Below are positions 24,399 to 33,102 of a stretch of DNA of 37,234 bases, piece by piece (position 1 is the stretch's first letter; each line of letters starts with the position of its first letter). This stretch comes from Rhizobium sp. (GTDB lineage Bacteria; Pseudomonadota; Alphaproteobacteria; Rhizobiales; Rhizobiaceae). The notes beneath the pieces are model-generated. The model did no database searches. It saw only the letters and a list, made by a program, of their open reading frames with translations, and was not told the origin of the DNA. Where the stretch lies: NCBI GenBank assembly GCA_029865825.1, contig JARXAQ010000157.1, positions 1 to 37,234 on the forward strand, in the 5' to 3' direction. The position numbers were made by a program, and so were the translations under genes.

Positions 24399-24414
24399 TC
24401 AGCCAGCCACCAGG

Positions 24415-24439
24415 GCGGGTCTGTCAGGCATAGACCCGC
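24415..24439. terminator. Hairpin between convergent ybaB and hydrolase genes
   Basis: Arms GCGGGTCT (24415-24422) and AGACCCGC (24432-24439) are perfect with a 9-base loop. They span the hydrolase stop codon, and no T-tract follows on either strand, so termination would be weak. Confidence 0.35.
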
Positions 24440-25314
24440 TCGGGCCAGGGGTTTTGTCCCTCTCGCAGGAAGTCCAGCGTCGATTGCCAGAAGCCGGTTT
24501 CGTGCCGCGCGTGAAAAAGGTCGAAATGGCCGACGCGCGCCTGGCCGAGATCTCGCGGCTCCAGAAGCACTTTCGTGACCGGGGCGTTGCGGTAGTAGCC
24601 CATGGCTCGGTTGATCGCCTTCGGCGTGGCGAAAGGGTCGTCGGTCATGGTGACGCTAAGTACCGGGAACGTGGCCGCAGCAAAATTGGTGCGCATGACT
24701 TGCGCCTTCTCACGGTCGAGACCCTGTTCGGCGCGGGCCTGCTGCAGACCCCAGCCGAATGCGACACCTTTCGGCAGGTCTTCAAGCCAGCCGAGACGCT
24801 TACCGGGAAAATGGCCGATTACACCGGTCAAAACCGGCATGGCGACATGCCATTTGAGGGCGAGCGGAAGTCTATGCCCGAGCGCATAATCTCCCCAATA
24901 ACCGTATTGGCCGCCGACCGAGAGCATGGCCGATATCCGGCTGACCGCCGACGCATAACCGGCGAGGAAGCCGCCGATGCTGTGGCCGACGACGAGCACG
25001 CGACTGGTCCGGTCTTCCTCCAGGGCATGCCGTAGGGCAGCGTCAAAATCCTGCTCGCCCCATTGGCGCCAAGTGAAGGTCGATCCTTTCAGGCTCTCCG
25101 GCCGGGACAGACCGATTCCACGATAATCATAGGTCAGCACGGCATAGCCATGCGTCGCCAGGAAGGCCGCGTAGCGATGGTAGTAGCGGGCATGCACACC
25201 GGTTGCCGGATTTATGATCACGGTGGCGCGCGGCACTTCTCCGGGCTTACGCCACCAATGGCCGGTCAGCTTGACACCGTCGGTACAGGTCAGCTCGATT
25301 TTCGTCTGGTCCAT
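24424..25314 (-). CDS. Alpha/beta hydrolase
   Basis: 296 residues with an alpha/beta-hydrolase fold: oxyanion region NPATGVHARYYHRYA, YDYRGIGLS, the nucleophile elbow VVGHSIGGFLAG (Ser about residue 116), a cap-like middle segment, an acid candidate in TDDPFATPK and the His in RVGHFDLFH. It resembles the COG4757-type predicted hydrolases of unknown substrate. The start at 25314 (MDQTKIELTC) has GGAGG 5 bases upstream; a GTG one codon earlier is less likely. It interrupts the ybaB-recR order together with the following MOSC gene on the same strand (80 bases between them). Confidence 0.87.
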   Translation of the reverse strand: MDQTKIELTCTDGVKLTGHWWRKPGEVPRATVIINPATGVHARYYHRYAAFLATHGYAVLTYDYRGIGLSRPESLKGSTFTWRQWGEQDFDAALRHALEEDRTSRVLVVGHSIGGFLAGYASAVSRISAMLSVGGQYGYWGDYALGHRLPLALKWHVAMPVLTGVIGHFPGKRLGWLEDLPKGVAFGWGLQQARAEQGLDREKAQVMRTNFAAATFPVLSVTMTDDPFATPKAINRAMGYYRNAPVTKVLLEPRDLGQARVGHFDLFHARHETGFWQSTLDFLREGQNPWPERVYA

Positions 25315-25394
25315 CACGCCTCCATGCGGGGCGGGATGATGGCGAGGAGGAGGGCTCTGGTAAAGGCAGGTCAGTTTAGACCTTCGGCGGAGGC

Positions 25395-26015
25395 TCAGAT
25401 TTCGCCAGCGAGGATGGCATCCCTGGTCTTGTAGTGGACAGGGGCCGAGAGATAGCGGGCGCGATCCCTGTCGCTCAAGATGCGGCCGTAGGTCGCCATC
25501 ATTTCCTGCATCGTGACGCGCTCGCGCTCATAGGGAGTGTAGACGACCAATTGGCCGGCCTCGAGCATGCCGCCGTTGAGGACACGGGCATATGCGCCGG
25601 GGCGGGCGGCCTGGGTGTAGCGCTTGACGATCTTCGGGTCGCCCATGTGGGCGGCAAAGGTGGCGCAGGGCATGCGAGGTGAGGTGATTTCGAGCAGAAC
25701 ATCGCCGATTGCGAAGCGGTCGCCGGCGGCGAGCAATTGGCTTTCCAGGCCCTCGATCACGAGGTTTTCGCCGAACATGCCGTAGTGAAGTTCGCGACCG
25801 AGCTCTCTGCTCCACCAGTCGATATCGACGCTGCCCTGGATATAGACGGCCTGATCAACGCCACCATGGTGTTTGCGGTTGAGGATCGCATCACCGACGA
25901 GACCCTCGGCATCGACCATAACAGGGCCCTGGATGGCGAGCTTGTTGATGCCGGTCTTGTATTTCTTGCCGGCAAGAACTTCCGGGCGACCGAGGCAGAC
26001 GGCGAGGATTTTCAT
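25395..26015 (-). CDS. MOSC domain protein (YiiM type)
   Basis: 206 residues. The MOSC domain (about 30-160) has [19 protein letters not shown] and the key cysteine in [12 protein letters not shown] (about residue 115), followed by a C-terminal helical part ([27 protein letters not shown]). YiiM-like MOSC proteins use a molybdenum cofactor sulfur ligand to reduce N-hydroxylated compounds in E. coli; the same role here is inference. The start at 26015 ([12 protein letters not shown]) has GAAGGG 9 bases upstream; the ATG at 26024 would have no space for one. It is divergent from recR with 56 bases between. Confidence 0.9.
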   Translation of the reverse strand: MKILAVCLGRPEVLAGKKYKTGINKLAIQGPVMVDAEGLVGDAILNRKHHGGVDQAVYIQGSVDIDWWSRELGRELHYGMFGENLVIEGLESQLLAAGDRFAIGDVLLEITSPRMPCATFAAHMGDPKIVKRYTQAARPGAYARVLNGGMLEAGQLVVYTPYERERVTMQEMMATYGRILSDRDRARYLSAPVHYKTRDAILAGEI

Positions 26016-26071
26016 GCGAGGCATCCCTTCGGCGATTCCGTTTCGCGTCTATATGGGCTAGAAACGCCGCC

Positions 26072-26677
26072 ATGGCAAAACGAGTCACCGGCCCCGAAAT
26101 TGAAAAACTGATCCAGCTGCTGGCGAAAGTGCCGGGGCTAGGACCCCGCTCTGCCCGCCGGGCGGCGCTGCATCTGATTAAGAAAAAGGACCAGTTGCTC
26201 GGCCCCTTGAGCCACGCGATGGGCGAGGCTCATGACAAGGTGAAGATCTGCTCCTGCTGCGGCAATGTCGATACGATCGACCCCTGCAGCGTGTGCACCG
26301 ATGTGCAGCGCGACAGTTCCGTGATCATCGTCGTTGAAGACGTCTCCGATCTCTGGGCGTTGGAGCGGGCAACGGCCATGAATACGGCCTATCATGTGCT
26401 CGGCGGGACGCTGTCGCCGCTCGACGGAATCGGGCCTGACGATCTCAATATCAAGGGGCTGATTGAGCGGGTGGCGAAGGGCGGGGTGCGCGAGATCATC
26501 ATCGCTGTCAATGCCACGGTCGAGGGGCAGACCACGGCGCATTACATCACCGATCATCTCGCCGGGCTCGACGTCAAGATCACGCGGCTGGCGCATGGCG
26601 TGCCTGTCGGTGGCGAACTCGACTATCTCGATGAAGGCACGCTGTCTGCGGCGCTGCGCGCCCGAACGGCGATCTGA
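26072..26677 (+). CDS. recR: Recombination protein RecR
   Basis: 201 residues, full length. RecR with RecO and RecF loads RecA onto gapped DNA. Seen: the helix-hairpin-helix [19 protein letters not shown] (about 20-38), the C4 zinc finger [16 protein letters not shown] (about 58-73), the Toprim domain with [14 protein letters not shown], and the C-terminal Walker-B-like region with [27 protein letters not shown]. All motifs intact. Its partner gene recF is also in this window, 14 kb away. Confidence 0.97.
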   Translation: MAKRVTGPEIEKLIQLLAKVPGLGPRSARRAALHLIKKKDQLLGPLSHAMGEAHDKVKICSCCGNVDTIDPCSVCTDVQRDSSVIIVVEDVSDLWALERATAMNTAYHVLGGTLSPLDGIGPDDLNIKGLIERVAKGGVREIIIAVNATVEGQTTAHYITDHLAGLDVKITRLAHGVPVGGELDYLDEGTLSAALRARTAI

Positions 26678-26700
26678 CCGCTCCTTTGAGGAGGATACAA

Positions 26701-27960
26701 ATGCTGCGACTGAATTCCCTCCCCGGCCGCCTGCTGTTGCTTGCAGGTCTGTTGTGCGGCTCTGAGAGCGCTGCCTCATCCGCGCCGTCGAAAAGCCAGG
26801 TCGAGGCGCAGTTCCAGCGCTGGATCGCGACCGATCTCTGGCAGGCCGCCCAGGTCGGGGGCATTGGGAAATCGGTGTTCGACAGGACGATGCAAGGGGC
26901 CACGCTGAAATGGGACCTGCCGGATCTGGTGCCGCCCGGCACCACGCCGCCGAAGGAGCAGGCCCAGACCCAGGCGGAGTTTTCGTCGCCGGCCAGCTAT
27001 TTTTCCGAAAAACGTCTGCAGGGACTGGCGGCGACCGGGCGGTCGCTCGCGAGCCAGAATGCCGCGACGCTGCGCAAGGTGGAGGCGACCTATGGCGTGC
27101 CGGGATCGATCCTGGTGGCCATCTGGGGCCGCGAATCCGGCTATGGGCGGGCGAAACTGCCCTATTCCGCGATCGACGTGCTGGCCACCAAGGCCTTCAT
27201 GTCGACCCGCAAGCCGCTATTCCAGCAGGAGCTGATTTCCGCGCTGCATATCGTCGAGAGCGGCGATGTGCCGGCAGAGCGGATGATGGGATCCTGGGCC
27301 GGGGCGCTCGGCCAGCCGCAATTCATGCCGGGCAGTTATCTGAAATATGCCGTGGACTTCGACGGCGACGGCAAGCGGGACATCTGGAACTCGGTGCCCG
27401 ACACGCTGGCTTCGATCGCCAACTATCTGGTGAAGAGCGGCTGGCAGAAAGGTCGGGACTGGGGCTACGAGATCTCGATCCCCGACGGCGTTTCCTGTGC
27501 GCAGGAAGGGCCTGACCGGGCCAAACCCGTATCGGCCTGGGCCGGCGAGGGCCTGACGCGCATCTCCGGCAAGGCCTTTCCCGCAAGCGAGACGCAGCAA
27601 TCGGCAATGATGCTCGTTCCGGCGGGCACGAACGGGCCGGAATTTCTCGTCACGCCGAATTTCTACGTGCTGAAGGAATACAACAATTCCGATCTCTATG
27701 CGCTGTTCATCGGCAATCTCGCCGACCGCATCGGGTCCGGTGGCGGCGCCTTCAAGGGTGCCTGGGGCGATGTCGGCAAGATGTTGCGCTCCGACGTGCT
27801 GGCCATGCAAAAGGCGCTGGTGGCGCAAGGCTATGACGTCGGCAAAGTGGATGGGCTGCCGGGCTTCAAGACGCGCCGGTCGCTCGGCGAGTGGCAGGCC
27901 AGCCAGGGCATGCGGCCGACCTGTTATCCGAATGCAGGGCTGAAGGCGAAGCTTCGCTGA
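26701..27960 (+). CDS. Lytic murein transglycosylase (MltB/SltB3 family) with peptidoglycan-binding domain
   Basis: 419 residues. A signal peptide (LPGRLLLLAGLLCGSESAASSA) sends it to the periplasm; the Cys there does not fit a good lipobox, so it is probably soluble. The catalytic domain has the Glu in IWGRESGYGRAKLPYS (about residue 148), MMGSWAGALGQPQFMPGSYLKYAVDFDGDGKRDIWNS typical of the MltB family, and a C-terminal PG_binding_1 domain (about 360-410, DVLAMQKALVAQGYDVGKVDGLPGFKTRRSL). The enzyme cuts glycan strands to 1,6-anhydro-MurNAc ends. The start is set by the strong GAGGAGGA 6 bases before ATG 26701. It follows recR by 23 bases and may share its transcript. Confidence 0.93.
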   Translation: MLRLNSLPGRLLLLAGLLCGSESAASSAPSKSQVEAQFQRWIATDLWQAAQVGGIGKSVFDRTMQGATLKWDLPDLVPPGTTPPKEQAQTQAEFSSPASYFSEKRLQGLAATGRSLASQNAATLRKVEATYGVPGSILVAIWGRESGYGRAKLPYSAIDVLATKAFMSTRKPLFQQELISALHIVESGDVPAERMMGSWAGALGQPQFMPGSYLKYAVDFDGDGKRDIWNSVPDTLASIANYLVKSGWQKGRDWGYEISIPDGVSCAQEGPDRAKPVSAWAGEGLTRISGKAFPASETQQSAMMLVPAGTNGPEFLVTPNFYVLKEYNNSDLYALFIGNLADRIGSGGGAFKGAWGDVGKMLRSDVLAMQKALVAQGYDVGKVDGLPGFKTRRSLGEWQASQGMRPTCYPNAGLKAKLR

Positions 27961-28000
27961 TCTTCCCTCGCCTCAGGGGCAAGGCTTTGGCATGTGGAAG

Positions 28001-28152
28001 AAAAGACCCCTCCCAACCCTCCCCACAAGGGGGAGGGCTTAACCCGGCAGCGCCGTGGCGTGTTGAAATTGCGCGGTCTGCGCCACGTCCTCTCCCCCCT
28101 TGTGGGGGATATGGCCGCCCTTCGACAAGCTCAGGAGGCCAGAGGGGTTTTG
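28001..28152. repeat. Palindromic intergenic mosaic repeat
   Basis: The 214-base gap between the transglycosylase and MFS genes holds a nested inverted repeat. Outer ends are AAAAGACCCCTC (28001-28012) and GAGGGGTTTT (28142-28151). Inner palindromic blocks are CCCTCCCCACAAGGGGGAGG (from about 28017) and its counterpart CTCTCCCCCCTTGTGGGGGA (from 28090). A separate block CTTCGACAAGCTCAGGAGG lies at about 28120-28138. This looks like a short interspersed element of the kind scattered between genes in rhizobia. No ORF is credible in it. Confidence 0.7.
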
Positions 28153-28174
28153 ATCCATATGCAATCGCCCTGCC

Positions 28175-29803
28175 TCAGGGGTGGTCGATATGCGGCTGGT
28201 GGAAGACGTCGTCCGATGGCGGGATGGCCTGACGTTCGATCATCCGGTGGACATGGGGCGGCTTGTCGCCGCGATGCAGTTGCAACAGCCGATCGGTGAT
28301 CTCGGCATCGGCCTTGGTGCGCCGGTGGTTGTGGCGGACGTAATCGACCCAGGTCGGCACGTGGTATGTCTCGGTCCAGATGTCAGGGTTTTCCAGGTCA
28401 CGCATCAGGGTCCAGTTGCGGGCGCCGTCGCGCAGGCGGATGCGGCGGCGCTCGACCATGACACCCAGGAATTCCGCCACATCGGCATCGGTGATCTCGA
28501 AATCGATCTGGATGACGATCGGGCCGCTGCGCGGGCGGATGTCGAGCCTGAGTGGCGGCTCGTTGAAGCGGTTGAGCGGATCGAGATCGAGGGTGGCGAA
28601 GGCCGGCATCGGCAGGACAAAGCCGATCGCGACGCCCACCATCATCAGGATGCTGGAGGCCACAAGGGCATGCGATGAACTGGCACTCTCCGCCACGCTG
28701 CCCCACAGCCAGCTGCCGGTCGCCATGCCGCCGAAGGTCGCCGTCTGATAGAGCGACAAGGCACGCCCGACGACCCAGCGGGGTGCGGAGAGCTGCACCA
28801 CGGTGTTGAACAAGGAGAGCGCGAGAACCCAGCAGGCGCCGGCCAGCATCAGCGCCATCGCCGTCAGCCAGATCGAGGTGCTGATGCCGGTGATGGCGGC
28901 GGCCACCGCGAAGCCGGCAAAGGCGACGCGGACGATATCCTCGCTGGACAGGATTTCGCGCAGGCGCTGATTGCCGAGTGCACCGAAGATGGCGCCGATG
29001 CCGAAGGCGCCGAGCAGCGCGCCGAAGACCAGCGGTCCACCGGACAGCTGGTCGCGCGCGACGATGGGCAGCAGCGACAGGATGGCGGTGGCCGTGAGGC
29101 CGAAGACGAAGCCGCGGAAGAGCACCTTGCCGAGATTGGGGGACATGGCGACATAGCGCAGCCCGGCCGAGATCGCCGGGCCCAGCTGCTCGCGCGGCAA
29201 GGGGTTCTTCGGATAGTCCGGCTTCCAGCGCAGGAGCGCGTAGATGATCGCAAAATAGGAGAGGGTGTTGGCGGCGAAGGCTGCGGCCGCACCGGCAAAG
29301 GCGACAATCATGCCGCCAATGGCGGGCCCGACGCTGCGGGTGATGTTGAAACCCATGCTGTTGAGCGAGACGGCGGCGGCGAGATCCTGGCGCGGGACGA
29401 TATCGCCGACCGAGGCCTGCCAAGACGGATTGTTCATCGCCGTTCCGCAGCCGATGAGGAAGGTGAAGCCGAGCAACGTCCACGGCGTGATCATGCCGAG
29501 AAAGGCAAAGAGCGTCAGCAGGGCCGAGACAACAATCATGAAGAGCTGGGAGGCGATCATCACCCGGCGACGATCGAAGCTGTCGGCGATGGCGCCCGCG
29601 ACCAGCGACAAAAGCATGATCGGCCCGGTGTTCGACGCCTGCACGAGCGCCACCATGTTTTCAGAGGTCGAAATCGAGGCCATCATCCAGGCCGCGCCGA
29701 CACCCTGGATCAATCCCCCGAGATTGGAGGACATGCTGGCGAGCCAGATCCGACGGTAGAATTCATTGCGCAGGGGGGAAAGCGGTGAGCGTCTGTCGGG
29801 CAC
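28175..29803 (-). CDS. MFS transporter (MFS_3, EntS-like) with C-terminal soluble domain
   Basis: About 542 residues. The first 400 hold twelve membrane segments with MFS motif A between the second and third (AGAIADSFDRRRVMIASQ) and the family-typical NEFYRRIWLASMSSNLGGLIQGVGAAWMM start. The last 140 residues (LDIRPRSGPIVIQIDFEITDADVAEFLGVMVERRRIRLRDGARNW) form a cytoplasmic domain resembling the dimeric alpha/beta-barrel fold found fused to many MFS_3 exporters. EntS-like members export siderophores; the substrate here is unknown. The start was put at GTG 29803 (VPDRRSPLSPLRNEF), with AGGA about 10 bases upstream; the frame is open to 29941, but that part overlaps the rimP promoter and has no homology. 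It is divergent from rimP. Confidence 0.85.
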   Translation of the reverse strand: MPDRRSPLSPLRNEFYRRIWLASMSSNLGGLIQGVGAAWMMASISTSENMVALVQASNTGPIMLLSLVAGAIADSFDRRRVMIASQLFMIVVSALLTLFAFLGMITPWTLLGFTFLIGCGTAMNNPSWQASVGDIVPRQDLAAAVSLNSMGFNITRSVGPAIGGMIVAFAGAAAAFAANTLSYFAIIYALLRWKPDYPKNPLPREQLGPAISAGLRYVAMSPNLGKVLFRGFVFGLTATAILSLLPIVARDQLSGGPLVFGALLGAFGIGAIFGALGNQRLREILSSEDIVRVAFAGFAVAAAITGISTSIWLTAMALMLAGACWVLALSLFNTVVQLSAPRWVVGRALSLYQTATFGGMATGSWLWGSVAESASSSHALVASSILMMVGVAIGFVLPMPAFATLDLDPLNRFNEPPLRLDIRPRSGPIVIQIDFEITDADVAEFLGVMVERRRIRLRDGARNWTLMRDLENPDIWTETYHVPTWVDYVRHNHRRTKADAEITDRLLQLHRGDKPPHVHRMIERQAIPPSDDVFHQPHIDHP

Positions 29804-29908
29804 GGGTGGCTCGTCCTTTGACCGGGAGCGGGCTGGGCAAGCAGCCGGGGTGAACTTGCAACGTGCAACGCGCCAAAGGCAAGAATGTTTTTCGGCGAGG
29901 TGAAAAGC

Positions 29909-29937
29909 TTGCAATTGGCGGGTCGGTGGCGTATACG
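29909..29937 (+). promoter_or_regulatory. Sigma70-like promoter of the rimP-nusA-infB operon
   Basis: TTGCAA (29909-29914), a 17-base spacer, then TATACG (29932-29937). This is the best match to a housekeeping promoter in the window, and it sits 92 bases before the rimP start. Confidence 0.65.
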
Positions 29938-29964
29938 ACATTCAAATTCTTGATCGACAGATGA

Positions 29965-29996
29965 AGGGTGGGCCCGGAAGGACCCGCTCTTTTTTA
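29965..29996 (+). terminator. Attenuator-like hairpin in the rimP leader
   Basis: GTGGGCCC and GGACCCGC arms (about 29968-29975 and 29980-29987) pair with one mismatch and one G-U, followed by TCTTTTTTATT. It lies about 25 bases after the predicted transcription start and 33 bases before rimP. A terminator-like stem at this place resembles the rimP leader element known from other proteobacteria. Confidence 0.6.
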
Positions 29997-30028
29997 TTGG
30001 CGATCGTATCCAATCGGGAGTAAAACGA

Positions 30029-30649
30029 TTGTCCGAAGAGATGCCGACGCCGGGCCCCGGCGAAGCACGGATCATCACCGAAACAGGCCTTGACCGTCGC
30101 ATTGCAGATATCATCGAGCCCGTGCTCACAGCGATGGACTTCAATCTGGTTCGCGTGCGCATGATGAACCAGAATGGCCTGACGCTGCAGATCATGGCAG
30201 AACGCACCGACGGCACGATGGACGTCGAGGGTTGCGAAGCCGTTTCGATGGCCGTCTCGCCGGTGCTGGATGTCGAGGACCCCGTCGACAAGGCCTATCA
30301 TCTGGAGGTTTCGTCGCCTGGGATCGACCGGCCGATGGTGCGCAAGTCGGATTTTACCCGCTGGCAGGGGCATATCGTGAAATGCGAGACCTCGATCCTG
30401 GTGGACAACCGCAAGCGTTTTCGCGGCAAGATCGGGGCGGTCGATGCGGACGGCTTCACGCTCGAGCGTGATCAGGTTGCTTACGGCGAAGAGCCGACGG
30501 TGGTCATCCCGTTCTCGACGCTGGCGGAAGCCAAGCTCATTTTGACGGACGATCTGATCCGTGACGCGCTTCGGGCCGACAAGCTGGCCAAGGCGCAGGC
30601 CGCGAACCAGAACGACGAAGACACCGACGCAGACGACAGCGAAGAATAA
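30029..30649 (+). CDS. rimP: Ribosome maturation factor RimP
   Basis: 206 residues. RimP helps assemble the 30S subunit. Seen: the N-domain [41 protein letters not shown], the conserved [14 protein letters not shown] (about 91-104) and the C-terminal Sm-like barrel [16 protein letters not shown]. An acidic tail ([13 protein letters not shown]) extends beyond the E. coli protein, as usual in rhizobia. The start is TTG at 30029 with GGGAG about 9 bases upstream; the next ATG (30041) has only GAAGAG touching it. First gene of the operon. Confidence 0.94.
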   Translation: MSEEMPTPGPGEARIITETGLDRRIADIIEPVLTAMDFNLVRVRMMNQNGLTLQIMAERTDGTMDVEGCEAVSMAVSPVLDVEDPVDKAYHLEVSSPGIDRPMVRKSDFTRWQGHIVKCETSILVDNRKRFRGKIGAVDADGFTLERDQVAYGEEPTVVIPFSTLAEAKLILTDDLIRDALRADKLAKAQAANQNDEDTDADDSEE

Positions 30650-30704
30650 CGTTTGACCTATAGCCCGAGGCCGATGCCCGGGCGTGAAGACGGAGACCTA
30701 AGAC

Positions 30705-32318
30705 ATGGCAGTCAGTGCTAACCGGCTCGAGCTCTTGCAGATCGCAGATGCCGTTGCCCGTGAAAAGGTGATCGACCGCGAAATCGTGCTCGCCGCCATG
30801 GCCGACGCGATCCAGAAGGCTGCCCGTTCGCGTTACGGCACGGAAACGAACATCCGCGCCGACATCAACTCGAAGACCGGCGAAATCCGCCTGCAGCGTC
30901 TTCTGGAAGTGGTCGAAAAGGTCGAGGACTATGCGACCCAGATCGCTCTGGAACTGGCCCGCGACCGTAACGTCGATGCCAAGCTCGGCGACTTCATCGC
31001 CGATCCGCTGCCGCCGATGGACTTTGGCCGTATCGCTGCGCAGTCGGCCAAGCAGGTCATCGTGCAGAAGGTGCGCGAAGCCGAGCGTGACCGTCAGTAT
31101 GACGAGTTCAAGGACCGCATGGGCGAGATCATCAACGGCACCGTCAAGCGCGTCGAATACGGCAATGTGATCGTCGACCTCGGTCGTGGCGAAGGCATCA
31201 TCCGTCGCGACGAGATGATCCCGCGCGAAGCCTTCCGTTATGGCGACCGCGTTCGCGCCTATGTCTATGACGTGCGTCGCGAACAGCGCGGCCCGCAGAT
31301 TTTCCTGTCGCGGACCCATCCGCAGTTCATGGTGAAGCTCTTCACCATGGAAGTGCCGGAAATTTACGACGGCATCATCCAGATCAAGTCGGTTGCCCGT
31401 GACCCGGGTTCGCGCGCCAAGATCGCCGTCATCTCGAACGACTCGTCGATCGATCCGGTCGGCGCCTGCGTCGGTATGCGCGGTTCGCGCGTTCAGGCCG
31501 TTGTCGGCGAGCTTCAGGGCGAAAAGATCGACATCATTCCGTGGTCGGCCGATCCGGCTTCGTTCATCGTCAACGCCCTGCAGCCGGCGGAAGTCGCCAA
31601 GGTCGTTCTCGACGAAGATGCAGAGCGCATCGAAGTGGTGGTTCCGGACGAGCAGCTGTCGCTTGCCATCGGTCGTCGCGGCCAGAACGTGCGTCTGGCA
31701 TCGCAGCTCACCGGCTGGGACATCGACATCATGACGGAAGCCGAAGAATCGGAACGCCGCCAGAAGGAATTCAACGAACGCACCAACCTGTTCATGGATG
31801 CGCTCGACGTCGACGAGATGGTCGGCCAGGTGCTGGCCTCTGAAGGCTTCGCGCAGGTCGAGGAAGTGGCTTATGTCGACATCGAGGAAATTGCCTCGAT
31901 CGATGGCTTCGACGAGGACACGGCGCAGGAAATCCAGACCCGCGCCCGCGAATATCTCGACAAGATCGAGGCGGAAATGGATGCCAAGCGCCGCGAACTC
32001 GGCGTTGCGGACGAGCTGCGCCAGATCGAGGGCATCACCTCGCAGATGATGGTCGCGCTCGGCGAAGATGGCATCAAAACGATCGAGGACTTCGCCGGCT
32101 GCGCCGCCGATGACCTGGTCGGCTGGAGCGAACGCAAGGACGGCGAGACGAAGAAGTTCGAAGGCCTGTTTGCCAAGTTCGACGTTTCGCGCGCCGAAGC
32201 AGAAGCCATGATCGTGCGGGCCCGTCTGTCGGCCGGCTGGATCACCGAGGACGACCTCGCTGTCGAGACGACTGAAACCGAAGTGGAAGGCGAAGCCGAC
32301 GTCGAGCAAGAGGCGTGA
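30705..32318 (+). CDS. nusA: Transcription termination/antitermination protein NusA
   Basis: 537 residues. NusA binds RNA polymerase and governs pausing, termination and antitermination. Domains in order: N-terminal RNAP-binding domain (1 to about 125), S1 (about 135-200, [30 protein letters not shown]), KH1 (about 230-280, [30 protein letters not shown]), KH2 (about 300-345, [23 protein letters not shown]), then two helix-hairpin-helix acidic repeats (to about 510) and a Glu-rich tail. The two C-terminal repeats match alphaproteobacterial NusA. The start has GGAGAC about 10 bases upstream. The stop TGA overlaps the next ATG by one base. Confidence 0.97.
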   Translation: MAVSANRLELLQIADAVAREKVIDREIVLAAMADAIQKAARSRYGTETNIRADINSKTGEIRLQRLLEVVEKVEDYATQIALELARDRNVDAKLGDFIADPLPPMDFGRIAAQSAKQVIVQKVREAERDRQYDEFKDRMGEIINGTVKRVEYGNVIVDLGRGEGIIRRDEMIPREAFRYGDRVRAYVYDVRREQRGPQIFLSRTHPQFMVKLFTMEVPEIYDGIIQIKSVARDPGSRAKIAVISNDSSIDPVGACVGMRGSRVQAVVGELQGEKIDIIPWSADPASFIVNALQPAEVAKVVLDEDAERIEVVVPDEQLSLAIGRRGQNVRLASQLTGWDIDIMTEAEESERRQKEFNERTNLFMDALDVDEMVGQVLASEGFAQVEEVAYVDIEEIASIDGFDEDTAQEIQTRAREYLDKIEAEMDAKRRELGVADELRQIEGITSQMMVALGEDGIKTIEDFAGCAADDLVGWSERKDGETKKFEGLFAKFDVSRAEAEAMIVRARLSAGWITEDDLAVETTETEVEGEADVEQEA

Positions 32319-33001
32319 TGACCGCGCTCACGCCCGACGTGCCGGAGGACGAAGACGACTTCGACCTCTCCGACGCGAACGGACGGATGTGCATCGTCAC
32401 CCGTGACAGCGGATCGCCCGATACGCTGTTGCGGTTCGTGGCGGCACCGGACGGAACAATCGTTCTCGACCTGAAGCGGACGCTTCCAGGCCGGGGATGC
32501 TGGGTAAGCCCCCGCCGTGAGGCGGTGGACAAGGCCGTGGCGAAGAAGCTCTTCGCCCGGGCGCTGAAGCGGGATGTGAAGGTGGAGCCGGATCTCGGCG
32601 CCACCGTCGAACGCCTGCTGGTCGCGCAGTTGACAGGTATGATGAACATGGCGCGCAAGGCCGGCCAGTTCATCAGCGGCTCTGCCAAGGTGGAGGCGGC
32701 CGTTCGAAGCGGAGAAGCCATCGCGGTGTTCCATTCGAAGGACGCGGCGGCAGACGGCATACGGAAGATCGACCAGGCCCGAAAGGCCTGGCACCTCGGG
32801 ACAGGAGCGGATGCGGAAATCCCCGCATTCCACCTTCTGACCGGGGCGGAAATGGACGAACTGATGGGCCAGAATGCGTTTATCCATGCTTGCGCGCTTG
32901 CAGGGCAGGCGGGTGAAGGTGTAGTGAAGCGCGCAACTCTGCTCGAAACCTATCGCGGCCCGGTGCTGCAGGTCTCGAGCGCTGGCCCGAACCCACAATG
33001 A
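32318..33001 (+). CDS. ylxR: YlxR (DUF448) protein fused to an L7Ae-like RNA-binding domain
   Basis: 227 residues with two parts. The first (about 18-95, GRMCIVTRDSGSPDTLLRFV to LPGRGCWVSPRREAVDKAVAKKLFARALKR) is the YlxR/DUF448 RNA-binding fold. The second (about 105-200, QLTGMMNMARKAGQFISGSAKVEAAVRSGEAIAVFHSKDAA) resembles the ribosomal L7Ae/YlxQ fold. In Gram-positive bacteria YlxR and YlxQ are separate genes between nusA and infB; here they are one protein, as in other alphaproteobacteria. The start at 32318 lies in TGATG with the nusA stop, so translation is coupled; a GTG one codon earlier is possible. Probable ribosome or RNase P related role, by family only. Confidence 0.92.
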   Translation: MTALTPDVPEDEDDFDLSDANGRMCIVTRDSGSPDTLLRFVAAPDGTIVLDLKRTLPGRGCWVSPRREAVDKAVAKKLFARALKRDVKVEPDLGATVERLLVAQLTGMMNMARKAGQFISGSAKVEAAVRSGEAIAVFHSKDAAADGIRKIDQARKAWHLGTGADAEIPAFHLLTGAEMDELMGQNAFIHACALAGQAGEGVVKRATLLETYRGPVLQVSSAGPNPQ

Positions 33002-33102
33002 CGCGGTCACCGGCGAAAGCCGGCCTCCGTGGTTTAGGACAGTATGTGAACGGCGTGGTCTGATGCTCGGCATCCGGCCTCGCTCGAAGGAACGGGAACG
33101 GA

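Noticed and set aside
26701-26790. Lipoprotein signal in the lytic transglycosylase
   Set aside because: The residues before the Cys (GLLC) lack the small residue at -1 required for a lipobox.
30537-32309. 590-residue minus-strand frame opposite nusA
   Set aside because: Antisense shadow caused by codon bias; NusA domains on plus are complete.
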